Assembly: GCA_016926925.1 (NCBI GenBank)
Contig: JAFGNQ010000138.1
Location: 1 to 44,775, forward strand
Reading direction: 5' to 3'
Source: Candidatus Aminicenantota bacterium
Lineage (GTDB): Bacteria; Acidobacteriota; Aminicenantia; Aminicenantales; Aminicenantaceae
Length of the DNA: 44,775 bases
The translations under genes were made by a program, and so were the position numbers. Below the pieces are notes generated by a model that had not been told where the DNA came from, did not search any database, and saw only the letters and a list, made by a program, of their open reading frames with translations. This document shows, one piece after another, positions 26,551-35,005 of the stretch. Position 1 is the stretch's first letter. The number at the start of each line of letters is the position of its first letter.

Positions 26551-28677
26551 TTACTGAAGACCTCTGTTCTTGAGCAGCGGTTCCACCTTGGGCTCGGCCC
26601 CTCTGAATCTCAGATAAAGGATCATCGGGTCTTCGGTTCCCCCTCGCGCCAGGACATTTTCCCTGAACGATTGAGCGGTTTTTCTGTCGAACAGGCTCGT
26701 CTCCTTGAATGCTTCAAAGGCATCGGAATCCAGGACCTCAGCCCAAATGTAGCTGTAATACCCGGAAGAATAACCGCCGCTGAAAATATGCTGGAAATAA
26801 GGGCTTCTGTATCTGACAACAATTTCGGGAATCAAACCGATCCGGGATAGAGATTCGTTTTCAAACGCGATGACATCCCTCTCCTCGGACTCGGTCAACG
26901 TGTGCCAGTCCATATCCAGATAGGAAGCCGCAAGATATTCTACGGTGACGAATCCCTGATTGAAATGGCTCGCATTTTTCAACTTATCTATCAACCCCTG
27001 AGGGATGACTTCACCCGTCTCATAATGTTTGGCGTATATTTTCAGAACTTCCGGTTCGAACACCCAGTGTTCCATGATCTGGGACGGCAATTCTACGAAA
27101 TCCCTGGAGACAGAAGTCCCTGAGAGACGGTTGTAGGTGCAGTCCGAGAGCAGACCATGAAGAGCATGGCCGAATTCATGAAAGAGAGTCGAAACATCGT
27201 CCGAGCTGAGCAATGCCGGTTTATCGGCGGTAGGCATGGAAAAATTTCCGTTGTTCGTAATGACTGGATGAATTTCCACGCCGTCGGTTCGAGACTGCTT
27301 TCTGAAAGCGTTCATCCAGGCTCCGCCTCTTTTGCTCGCTCTGGGGAAGTAATCCGTATACAAAATTCCGATGTGCGAGCCGTCGGCTTCCTTGACTTCA
27401 AAAACTTTGGCATCCTTGTGGTACTTGGGGATGTCATCCCGTTCGATGAATTGAATCCCATACAATTGATTGGCCACATAAAAGGCGCCTTCTCGTACAT
27501 TATCGAGCTTGAAGTAAGGCGTCAGCATTTCCTCATCCAAATCGAATTTCGCCTTTTTGAGTTTCTCCGTGTAATACCACCAATCCCAAGGTTCCAGTTT
27601 AAAGCTTTCTCCGTCTTTATCGATCAGAACTTGAAGATCTTTAGCCTCTTTCTTGGCCACTTCTATCGCCGGCTTCCAGATTTGGTCGAGGAGTTTGTAG
27701 ACATTTTCCGGCACTTTGGCCATATTTTCCTCGAGCACATAATGAGCATGTGTCTTGTAGCCCAAAAGGTTCGCCCTCTCCACCCTGAGCGCGGCAATTT
27801 TTGCCACGTTTGCCTTGTTGTCGAACTCGTCGTTGTTGTTGCCGCGGTTGATGTAGCCTTTGAAGATCTTTTCCCTGAGATCGCGCTTGTCGGAATAAGT
27901 CAGGAAGGGAATCATACTGGGCTTATGAAGCGTATAAACCCATTTCCCTTCATAGCCCCGCTCCTTGGCCGCTTCCGCACCCATTGTCACGGTTTGTTCA
28001 GGCAGACCGGAAAGGTTTTCTTCATTTTCGATGACCAGCTCGAATCTGTTGTTTTCTTTCAACACATTTTCGCCGAATTTCAATGTGAGCAAAGAGAGCT
28101 CTTCGTTGATTTCTCTCAACCGTGATTTTTCGGCATCATCCAGATTGGCCCCTCCCCTGACAAATTCTTTGTAAGACTTCTCGAGGAGCGTGCTCTGTTC
28201 CGTGTCCAAATTCAGATTGTCCTTTTGTGCGTACACGGCTTTGACGCGTTCAAACAGCTTTTCATTCAACAGGATATCATCATCGTTTTTTGACCTCAGG
28301 GGAGCGACTTCTTTGGCGATAGCCTGCATGTTATCGTTTGTCATAGAGTCATTGAGGACATCGAAGACATCTGCCACTTTCCGCAGAAAAGCTCCGCTTT
28401 TGTCCATGGCTTCAATAGTGTTTTTAAAAGTCGCAGTATCTGGGTTATCCACAATGGCTGCGATCTCTATCTGCTGCTGCCGGATTCCTTCTTTGAAGGC
28501 AGGCACGTAGTATTCTTCTTTAATCTTATCGAAAGGAGGCACACCAAAGAGTGTGTCAAAATCAGAAAAGAACGGATTTCCTGCTACAGCCTCTTCCGCG
28601 GATTGTTCCTCAGGCTGTTTTGAACAGGAAAAAAACAAGAGAGATATTGCCAATAATACAAGTATGGTTTTGTTCAT
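26551..28677 (-). CDS. dcp: M3-family zinc oligopeptidase, lipoprotein (Dcp-like)
   Basis: 708 residues, a peptidyl-dipeptidase/oligopeptidase of family M3 that trims short peptides. The N-terminus MNKTILVLLAISLLFFSCSK is a lipoprotein signal with Cys18 as the lipidation site, so it is membrane-tethered in the periplasm. The active site is intact: HEFGH with His500, Glu501 and His504, then ALHGLLSDCTYNRLSGTSVS and DFVELPSQIMEHW, which holds the third ligand. The C-terminal FSGGYSSGYYSYIWAEVLDSDAF is the usual substrate-binding loop. The length matches Dcp enzymes plus the signal. A GGAG precedes the start. It would shorten peptides made by the exported S8 and M28 enzymes. A 322-codon frame on the opposite strand is a shadow. 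Confidence 0.93.
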   Translation of the reverse strand: MNKTILVLLAISLLFFSCSKQPEEQSAEEAVAGNPFFSDFDTLFGVPPFDKIKEEYYVPAFKEGIRQQQIEIAAIVDNPDTATFKNTIEAMDKSGAFLRKVADVFDVLNDSMTNDNMQAIAKEVAPLRSKNDDDILLNEKLFERVKAVYAQKDNLNLDTEQSTLLEKSYKEFVRGGANLDDAEKSRLREINEELSLLTLKFGENVLKENNRFELVIENEENLSGLPEQTVTMGAEAAKERGYEGKWVYTLHKPSMIPFLTYSDKRDLREKIFKGYINRGNNNDEFDNKANVAKIAALRVERANLLGYKTHAHYVLEENMAKVPENVYKLLDQIWKPAIEVAKKEAKDLQVLIDKDGESFKLEPWDWWYYTEKLKKAKFDLDEEMLTPYFKLDNVREGAFYVANQLYGIQFIERDDIPKYHKDAKVFEVKEADGSHIGILYTDYFPRASKRGGAWMNAFRKQSRTDGVEIHPVITNNGNFSMPTADKPALLSSDDVSTLFHEFGHALHGLLSDCTYNRLSGTSVSRDFVELPSQIMEHWVFEPEVLKIYAKHYETGEVIPQGLIDKLKNASHFNQGFVTVEYLAASYLDMDWHTLTESEERDVIAFENESLSRIGLIPEIVVRYRSPYFQHIFSGGYSSGYYSYIWAEVLDSDAFEAFKETSLFDRKTAQSFRENVLARGGTEDPMILYLRFRGAEPKVEPLLKNRGLQ

Positions 28678-28969
28678 TCCTTTGGCTCCTTTGAATGGAT
28701 CGACATTCCCTTCCCGCCAAAATCGCGAGAGTTCAGTATAAACAAAAACGGAAATTTTTTAAACCGGATCTCATGAAGAACGGGATTCTCAGCTTCCTTG
28801 AACAACCAGTCGAGAAAGAAATGGAGGCGAGTTATCATCCTGTTGAGACGAATAGATGAGGGACAGGAAGCTTTAAGGAAAATGGATAATGGAGAAAGCG
28901 GGCAGAGTCATATCGAACACCCTCTGGATGGGCTTTGAAAACAGTTCTTACAAAATAAACCACGAGGTC

Positions 28970-31102
28970 CTAGTTGGCAGCGGTAATTATTTTTACGGAC
29001 TCTTCGTTACTCAATTTCTTGAAGTGATCAATGAATGCTTTTACGGGAAGGAATTTGTATTCCGTACAGACAAGGTTTCTGATGTCCAGAACAGACCTCT
29101 TACCATCGACAAAATTCAGACATTCGATGGCATAATCGCCGCTGATGACAGCGTCTTTTTTCATCCAGGCGGAAAATTGGGCAACAAGGCTTTCATCGGA
29201 GATAATCATAACAGGAATCATATCCCGGGCCGTCTTTTCCTCATCAGTCAACTCCGGTCTTTCGGGTGTTTTGCTGTATTTTTCACATTTGAGCTCGTAA
29301 TATTCGTCCAGCATCATGAGGTCCATATCTCTGTTGGCGGATAAATTTTCAATTCTTTTTGAGATAAGCTCTTCAGCCCAAGAACAACCATCCGAAAAAG
29401 CCTTCAGGGATTGAATCCGGCCGATCTCGATTTGATAATAGCATTCCGTAATTGTCCGAGCCTTTTTATAGCACTCCTGCAAGTTTTCGGGAAGACTTCT
29501 ATCGATCAGAGATACGGCGAGCCGTACTTCATCGCGAATTCTTGCCATAGATTTGTTGTATAGGAGAGACAGCAGTCTCGGAATGTCTTCAGCCTTAGAC
29601 CGCGCTATAGTATAAGCCGCAGCGGCACCGATAAAGGCCGCTCTTTTCAACTGTGTGGGATCCAAAAGAGATGCCCGGTCTTCACTCGTATGGAGAACGA
29701 CATCGGGCCAGCCGCTGTAATGAACCGCCGGAATGTGTGCGGCTGGCAGCATAAATACGATATGGTCGCTCGGGCTATAGTTCTTTTCGACGTGGTAATA
29801 AAAAGGGTCCTGCGAACCCGTTGGAGCAACGATGGGATTCGAGTACTTCGCCACGTCCCGGTTCAACACAATGTCCCTGTTCGTTTCTCCGACATAATGG
29901 AAAAAATCCTCGTTGATGTCATCCAGGAAGCTGGCGAGGGAATAGAGCGATCTGTGAAGGTGTAAATTGGCCATACTGACTTTTCGATAAACTCCGACCA
30001 TTTCCAAGTTTATGGCCGCAATTATTTTCTTGGTTTCTCCAGGATATTTGTCAAGGTACTTGCACGTTCCGGTGATTTCAGGAACCCATAGGAACCTTAT
30101 TGTTCGAGCCGGTCTCTCTATCTTTCCCTGCTTGATCAGTTTGATTAGAGTCCTTCCTGCCTCCAAAATCGCGGCGCTGCTGCTGAGATTGTCTACGGCA
30201 CCCTGCTTGGTTATTCCCTCAAAGACATGAGCAATGAGTACGACTTCTTCACCCTTGGAGCCATCGCCGGGGATTACGGCTGTGATCACTTCTTCATCCG
30301 TTTCATATTCCGATGTTTTCACTTCCGCTCTGACAAACAACCTTTCCTTTCTCTTCAGCCTTTCCTTCAAGTTTATCCCCAGTCTATAAGAAAGGTTGAA
30401 TGCAAAAAATCTGCGGGATTCCTCTACATCGGCAGGTATCCTTAACCTGGTATCAGAGATCTGATCAACACGTGTTATCTCCTTAGGAACCGTGTAACCC
30501 ACAACGCCCAGCGCGCCATGTTCTAAGATTCCTTTTGTAAAAACGGAAGCGGGATTTCCATCAACAAAAATGATTTTGCCCTTGACGTCTTTTCCACTGT
30601 AATCCGCATCATCTCTGCCCCTTCCCACGTAGATGAGTTCAGAATACACATCGCAGGACCTGGAGCCGGAGACAAGGGAAAGTGGGGCATCCCTGTGGCT
30701 TATGATAAGTCTGTCCTCTGGCTCGACAAGCCAAAGCTCCCCAATCTCTGCATCCCACTGTTTTTTTCCTCCTATCATTTCAATACCGCCCAGGGGGAAT
30801 GTTTCGACATGGGCATCGCTGAAACCATATTCTATGGCTTTGGAAAGAAAATACTCGGTTTCCCAGTAACGCTCTTCATATTCCTTTCTCTTTCTGTCCC
30901 GGTTGTATCCGCCGGTTTCCATGACGTGTTGAAACGGCAGCTCTCCCGAGATTTCATTGATGATGGTATTGATTATCTCATCAGGTAAAACAGTTGCTGG
31001 CGGTGGAACAGCCAGGTCATCTCGGCTTTGGGCTGTGACAAACCCAAAATCGCAGAGAACGAAAAAAGAAAGGATGTAAATTATGCACTTCTTGCCATCC
31101 AT
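28970..31102 (-). CDS. Exported M28-like peptidase (paralogue 3)
   Basis: 710 residues with signal peptide (CIIYILSFFVLCDFGFVTAQ) and AAGGAG six bases before the ATG. Same architecture as the two M28 genes at 9567-13880: helical start, PA-like insert (DYSGKDVKGKIIFVDG), zinc domain, helical linker and C-terminal DGKRSVLDIRNLV module. Putative ligands are His292 (AHVFEG), Asp304 (GAVDNLSSSAA), Glu342 (WVPEITGT), Glu367 in place of aspartate (NLEMVG) and His471 (LHTSEDR); the SDH loop (SPSDHIVF) is kept. As in the others, PE replaces the usual EE pair. It is thus a dispersed paralogue about 15 kb from the first two. Substrate unknown; peptides are likely. Confidence 0.85.
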   Translation of the reverse strand: MDGKKCIIYILSFFVLCDFGFVTAQSRDDLAVPPPATVLPDEIINTIINEISGELPFQHVMETGGYNRDRKRKEYEERYWETEYFLSKAIEYGFSDAHVETFPLGGIEMIGGKKQWDAEIGELWLVEPEDRLIISHRDAPLSLVSGSRSCDVYSELIYVGRGRDDADYSGKDVKGKIIFVDGNPASVFTKGILEHGALGVVGYTVPKEITRVDQISDTRLRIPADVEESRRFFAFNLSYRLGINLKERLKRKERLFVRAEVKTSEYETDEEVITAVIPGDGSKGEEVVLIAHVFEGITKQGAVDNLSSSAAILEAGRTLIKLIKQGKIERPARTIRFLWVPEITGTCKYLDKYPGETKKIIAAINLEMVGVYRKVSMANLHLHRSLYSLASFLDDINEDFFHYVGETNRDIVLNRDVAKYSNPIVAPTGSQDPFYYHVEKNYSPSDHIVFMLPAAHIPAVHYSGWPDVVLHTSEDRASLLDPTQLKRAAFIGAAAAYTIARSKAEDIPRLLSLLYNKSMARIRDEVRLAVSLIDRSLPENLQECYKKARTITECYYQIEIGRIQSLKAFSDGCSWAEELISKRIENLSANRDMDLMMLDEYYELKCEKYSKTPERPELTDEEKTARDMIPVMIISDESLVAQFSAWMKKDAVISGDYAIECLNFVDGKRSVLDIRNLVCTEYKFLPVKAFIDHFKKLSNEESVKIITAAN

Positions 31103-31229
31103 AAGAGACTCCTTATTTCTTTATTAAATACTTCACAAATCTTTGACGGTCGCCTCCCGGTCTAAGTCCGGATTATGAACCAAATACCTTCTAAAAATAT
31201 TTGAATCCATTCGAATTCCGCCGCAAGCT

Positions 31230-32474
31230 CTACGGAAGGCGGTTATGACTTCTTTGAACGATTTGCTCAAACAATAAAATCATTAATTTTTCGCAATTCC
31301 TGATGTCAGATACGGACATTTTTTCTTCGGATGTGTGATACCGCAACATTGTCGGCCCTATGAAGAAAGTTGGAACGTTTTTTCCCGCATCGTTTGCTAC
31401 CACGGTAAGAAATGAAATTTCATCTGTCCTGAATATCTGAACACAAATGTCTGAGGAATATTTTTTGCCCGATTTTGCAGGCGGTAAAGGAATCATACCC
31501 TGATATGGGGGCAATTCCATGATTATATCGACTAGCCATTTTGGAGTGCGATCATTGTGCAATACAATTACGGGCCCCCCTCCTAGGGCAGGATACCAGT
31601 GCATGGCAGGATCGTCCACAACAATTACCAGATCAACATCAGAGATAGCAGGAATAATGAGATCACTGTTCCCAGGAAGCTCCTCACGCGGACGGCCAAC
31701 TATATAGAGATTTGGCCGTTCTTCTATGGATTTGTTTTTATAATGATGGGATAAACTGAGGATAAGAGCAACGCCAAGTCGATTATCGAGTGGGGATCCG
31801 ATTACTACATCACCTATAATAGGATCCCGTTCTTGTCGCAGACTATTTTTATTGATAGCAACGATCTGTCTTCTCTCAGCCAATGCTTTTCTGGCAAAAA
31901 CAGCCTCATCCCTGTTCAACTGCACCGTGGCAAGTTGATGATATACATTTTCTACTGTCCAACTCAACATAGGGAAGCTTTTATGCCATTCTGGAATAAA
32001 GAGTGCAAGCCTTTCCTTTTTGTTCGGATTACGGATAACAGGTGCTGTAATCAATTCTTCATACGTTAAAAACTTCGCTAGTTCAGCTTGATTCCAAGTT
32101 GGGGCATACGACACACCATCGAATACGGCAACGTCTGAAGCATCTACTTGGGTTAAAAGGAATCGCGGCTCATCTATATGGGAAATAAGCGCAATTTTTG
32201 GACCGGAACCTGGTAGACGACCAACAACCCATGGTTCTTTTTCGTTAAAAGTCGTAGAAATGCCCCAAGTCATCATTATATCGGCCATACACCGACAAAT
32301 AGCTTCTTCTTGCAAGCTTGGACCAGGGATTTCAACCAATTTCTTTAATAGACGGAGACTCATTAAGCTTTCGGACTCCGGAGATAATTGGATAGAAGGG
32401 ATACAAATCGTTGCGAAGGTCAAAATGATCGTCATAAAATGTATGGCAAAGTACGAGAATCTCTTTTTGGACAT
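31230..32474 (-). CDS. M42-type metallo-aminopeptidase with N-terminal membrane segment
   Basis: 414 residues. The start at 32474 is chosen because GGGAG lies seven bases upstream; a longer frame to 32531 lacks a ribosome site. Zinc and catalytic positions of the M42 (glutamyl aminopeptidase) family can be followed: His99 and Asp101 in ISHIDE, Asp230 in SPLDNRLG, the Glu264-Glu265 pair in PREEL, an aspartate at 287/288 in VVDDPA and His380 in RYHTSEE. The opening LVEIPGPSLQEEAI is also family-typical. Unusually, the N-terminus has a hydrophobic segment (about 8-27), suggesting export or anchoring; M42 enzymes are normally cytosolic. It probably removes N-terminal residues from peptides. Base use is more AT-rich than in neighbours. 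Confidence 0.82.
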   Translation of the reverse strand: MSKKRFSYFAIHFMTIILTFATICIPSIQLSPESESLMSLRLLKKLVEIPGPSLQEEAICRCMADIMMTWGISTTFNEKEPWVVGRLPGSGPKIALISHIDEPRFLLTQVDASDVAVFDGVSYAPTWNQAELAKFLTYEELITAPVIRNPNKKERLALFIPEWHKSFPMLSWTVENVYHQLATVQLNRDEAVFARKALAERRQIVAINKNSLRQERDPIIGDVVIGSPLDNRLGVALILSLSHHYKNKSIEERPNLYIVGRPREELPGNSDLIIPAISDVDLVIVVDDPAMHWYPALGGGPVIVLHNDRTPKWLVDIIMELPPYQGMIPLPPAKSGKKYSSDICVQIFRTDEISFLTVVANDAGKNVPTFFIGPTMLRYHTSEEKMSVSDIRNCEKLMILLFEQIVQRSHNRLP

Positions 32475-32601
32475 ATCAGATCTCCCAATTACTAAAAATT
32501 GTATTTCTATAGCACTGGGATCATACTCCACGGTTGCGAGACCGGACTAAACTCTTTCACAGAAAAGCATGATTTCCATATTCCTTATCGGATGACCTGT
32601 T

Positions 32602-33846
32602 TCAAACAGAATTCGTATCTTCATATTTAAATTTTTCGAGAACTCCCAGAACGTAATCGATATCGTATTTCGTATGATCCCGGGAAACTTGAAATCTAAT
32701 CAGTTCATCGCCAACTGGGACAATCGGATAGAAAATTCCGGCAGTAAAGATATTATTAACTTCCAAAAACTTAACCAGCTTCTTGGTCTTCATAGTATCT
32801 CTTATCATAAGAGGAACAATGGGATGAAGTGAAGGGATAACTTCATACCCCAAATCCACCAGACCCTTTTTAAAATAATCAGCAGTTTCCTTCAAATACT
32901 TGAGCATGGTTCGCCCTCTATCGCTGTCCAAAATTTCAAGCGCCTTCCGTATTGCACTGGCCTCACCTTGTGTAATGGAATTCGAATATACATAAAACGG
33001 CGCAGTCTCTTTGAGGTAGATGATGATATTCCTTTTGGAAACGACATAGCCGCCGTTGACACCCAGCGCTTTGCCCATAGTCGCGATAAGCACATCGATC
33101 CTGTTTTCACCGGCCAATTCCATGGCGCCACGTCCAGTCTCTCCGGAAGCGCCGACGCCATGAGAATCATCGACAATCAGCAGCACTCCTTCTTCGAATC
33201 GACTGTCATACTCTTCTACCAAATCAGCGATTCCCTTTAGCGGAGCATGTTCGCCTCTCATACTGAATATCCCGTCGGTAACCACGATAGCTCTCTTGAA
33301 GTGACCCACACTCGCCTCCAGGCTTTTGCGGAGATCCGCCGTGTCATTATGGATATAGACCTTTTTTTCTTTCGGACGGGCCAATCTTATACCGTTGATG
33401 ATGCAGTTGTGGTTGAGTTCGTCGCTCAGAACGACCGTATCCGCAGTGATAAAGGCAAAAAGAGTACCGACTACGGCAGCATAGGCGGAACTGAAAATCA
33501 TGCCCGCTTCTTTGCCGTGAAACCCGGCTAATTCTTTTTCCAACTCTACATGATCTTCATAAGTTCCGCTCAGTGAACGGCCCGCACCGGGACCCACACC
33601 CAAAGCCTTCACAGTTTTTTCCTCAGCTTCTACAAGCTCTTGTCTCAGTCCCATTCCTAAATAGCTGTTCGAGTTCATTCTCAAAAATTCACGATTTCCG
33701 AATCCCTTAATGAGAACTCTCGGACCTTTTTTACCTGAACCAGGTATGATCGCTGTTACGACCTTTTCTTTTCCTTTGAGAATGCCTCTCTCCTCAAAAT
33801 TTTTCAGTTCTCTGTTAATAGCCAGACTCAATTTATCAGATGCCAT
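32602..33846 (-). CDS. kbl: Glycine C-acetyltransferase (2-amino-3-ketobutyrate CoA ligase)
   Basis: 414-residue PLP enzyme of the alpha-oxoamine synthase family. It cleaves 2-amino-3-ketobutyrate with CoA into glycine and acetyl-CoA. The PLP lysine is Lys259 in ATMGKALGVNGGYV. Other marks: SNSYLGMG, GVGPGAGRSLSGTY, DDSHGVGASGETGRG and YSNSITQGEA. The assignment as Kbl rather than a related synthase is supported by the tdh gene directly upstream, 47 bases away, which makes its substrate. GGGAGG lies before the ATG. Cytosolic. Confidence 0.92.
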   Translation of the reverse strand: MASDKLSLAINRELKNFEERGILKGKEKVVTAIIPGSGKKGPRVLIKGFGNREFLRMNSNSYLGMGLRQELVEAEEKTVKALGVGPGAGRSLSGTYEDHVELEKELAGFHGKEAGMIFSSAYAAVVGTLFAFITADTVVLSDELNHNCIINGIRLARPKEKKVYIHNDTADLRKSLEASVGHFKRAIVVTDGIFSMRGEHAPLKGIADLVEEYDSRFEEGVLLIVDDSHGVGASGETGRGAMELAGENRIDVLIATMGKALGVNGGYVVSKRNIIIYLKETAPFYVYSNSITQGEASAIRKALEILDSDRGRTMLKYLKETADYFKKGLVDLGYEVIPSLHPIVPLMIRDTMKTKKLVKFLEVNNIFTAGIFYPIVPVGDELIRFQVSRDHTKYDIDYVLGVLEKFKYEDTNSV

Positions 33847-33893
33847 CTTTCCTCCCTCTCGCCTGAAAGATCCAGGCTTCTGATCTCATCCGC

Positions 33894-34853
33894 TCACAAG
33901 GGCAGATTCAATCTTTTTGAGATGTTTTCCAGCATATCCCTGACCATTGCCGGCAAGTCATAAGTATGATCCCACCCCCATTCTTTCCTGGCTACCGTGT
34001 CATCCATACCTCTTGTGCCGGAATCCGCGATTCCCTGGCGGACAGGGTCGACATCATAATCAAGGACAAATTCAGGGATATATTTCTTAATTTCATCAGC
34101 CACCATTTCAGGCTCGAAACAAACGGCCGTTACATTATAGGCATTCCGATGGATCAATTTATCGGGATTCGCCTCCATAACTTGAATGGCGGCCTTGATC
34201 GCATCCTTAATGTACATGAATGGCAGATATGTCCCTGATCTTAAGAAGCAAGTGTACTTCTTATTTTTGATCGCTTCATAGCACATCTCAACTGCATAAT
34301 CCGTGATCCCCCCCTGAGGAATCGTCTCATATGATATGACGCCGGAAAATCTCAAGCCTCGCGTATCCAGACCGTATCTTAAGTGATAGTAATCGCAGAG
34401 CAGTTCACCGGCGACTTTAGTCACTCCATAAATATTCGTCGGACGAAGAAGGACATCCTGAGGAGTGTTGTCCTTGGGCACATTGGGCCCGAATACCGCA
34501 GGAGAACTGGCAGCAAAAACATCGCATTGACTTTGACGGGCAATTTCCATCACATTGTAAAGACCGTCAATGTTAACCTTCCATGCCAATTGAGGATTTG
34601 CTTCTCCGGCTGCGGAAAGGATCGCTGCCAAGTGATAGACTGTCTGGATTCCGTATCCACTGACGATCTCAACCAAACGATCGAAATTCGTGCAGTCGAT
34701 TAACTCAAACGGTCCCGAATCCTTCAGTTTAGAGCTCGGCTCGACAATGTCCGATGCAATCACGTTTTCCCGACCGTACCTTTCACGCAGGGCTAAGGTC
34801 AATTCCGAACCGATCTGGCCGCAAGCTCCGGTTATGAGAATTTTTGTTCTCAC
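33894..34853 (-). CDS. tdh: L-threonine 3-dehydrogenase, short-chain (epimerase-like) type
   Basis: 319-residue NAD-dependent enzyme oxidising L-threonine to 2-amino-3-ketobutyrate. It belongs to the NAD epimerase-like form of threonine dehydrogenase, not the zinc alcohol dehydrogenase form. The nucleotide motif GACGQIGSELT is at residues 8-18. The catalytic YxxxK is in NIYGVTKVAGELL. SYETIPQGGITDYAVEM is characteristic of this enzyme. The start codon is GTG at 34853, well placed six bases after GGAGG. It is first of a tdh-kbl operon and divergent from the acd operon across a 152-base region holding a palindromic operator candidate. The product is used by Kbl. Confidence 0.92.
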   Translation of the reverse strand: MRTKILITGACGQIGSELTLALRERYGRENVIASDIVEPSSKLKDSGPFELIDCTNFDRLVEIVSGYGIQTVYHLAAILSAAGEANPQLAWKVNIDGLYNVMEIARQSQCDVFAASSPAVFGPNVPKDNTPQDVLLRPTNIYGVTKVAGELLCDYYHLRYGLDTRGLRFSGVISYETIPQGGITDYAVEMCYEAIKNKKYTCFLRSGTYLPFMYIKDAIKAAIQVMEANPDKLIHRNAYNVTAVCFEPEMVADEIKKYIPEFVLDYDVDPVRQGIADSGTRGMDDTVARKEWGWDHTYDLPAMVRDMLENISKRLNLPL

Positions 34854-34972
34854 CTTTCACCTCCTTATTTTTAATCAGAAAACACAAATTTTATCCTCGG
34901 ATTTTCTTTCAGTTCCAAAACAACATCATATGATGAGAAACAAAAAAGAGCTTCCTATCATTGCGTTCTTAT

Positions 34973-34994
34973 TGTATATTGTATTCTATATACA
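34973..34994. promoter_or_regulatory. Palindromic operator candidate, site 1
   Basis: TGTATAT-N8-ATATACA, a 22-bp inverted repeat 11 bases before the acdA ATG and 119 bases from the tdh start. It shares 19 of 22 bases with site 3 at 43350-43371. Its position so close to acdA fits a repressor site. Confidence 0.65.
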
Positions 34995-35005
34995 TAGGAA
35001 GTTTC

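Noticed and set aside
27157..28125. A 322-codon plus-strand frame
   Set aside because: It lies fully antisense to the M3 peptidase gene, whose active site and lipoprotein signal are unmistakable; the antisense product has no recognisable motif or ribosome site.
34961..35005. An upstream ATG (34961) as the start of acdA
   Set aside because: It would put the palindromic operator inside the coding region, has no ribosome site, and adds a leader before the conserved N-terminus.
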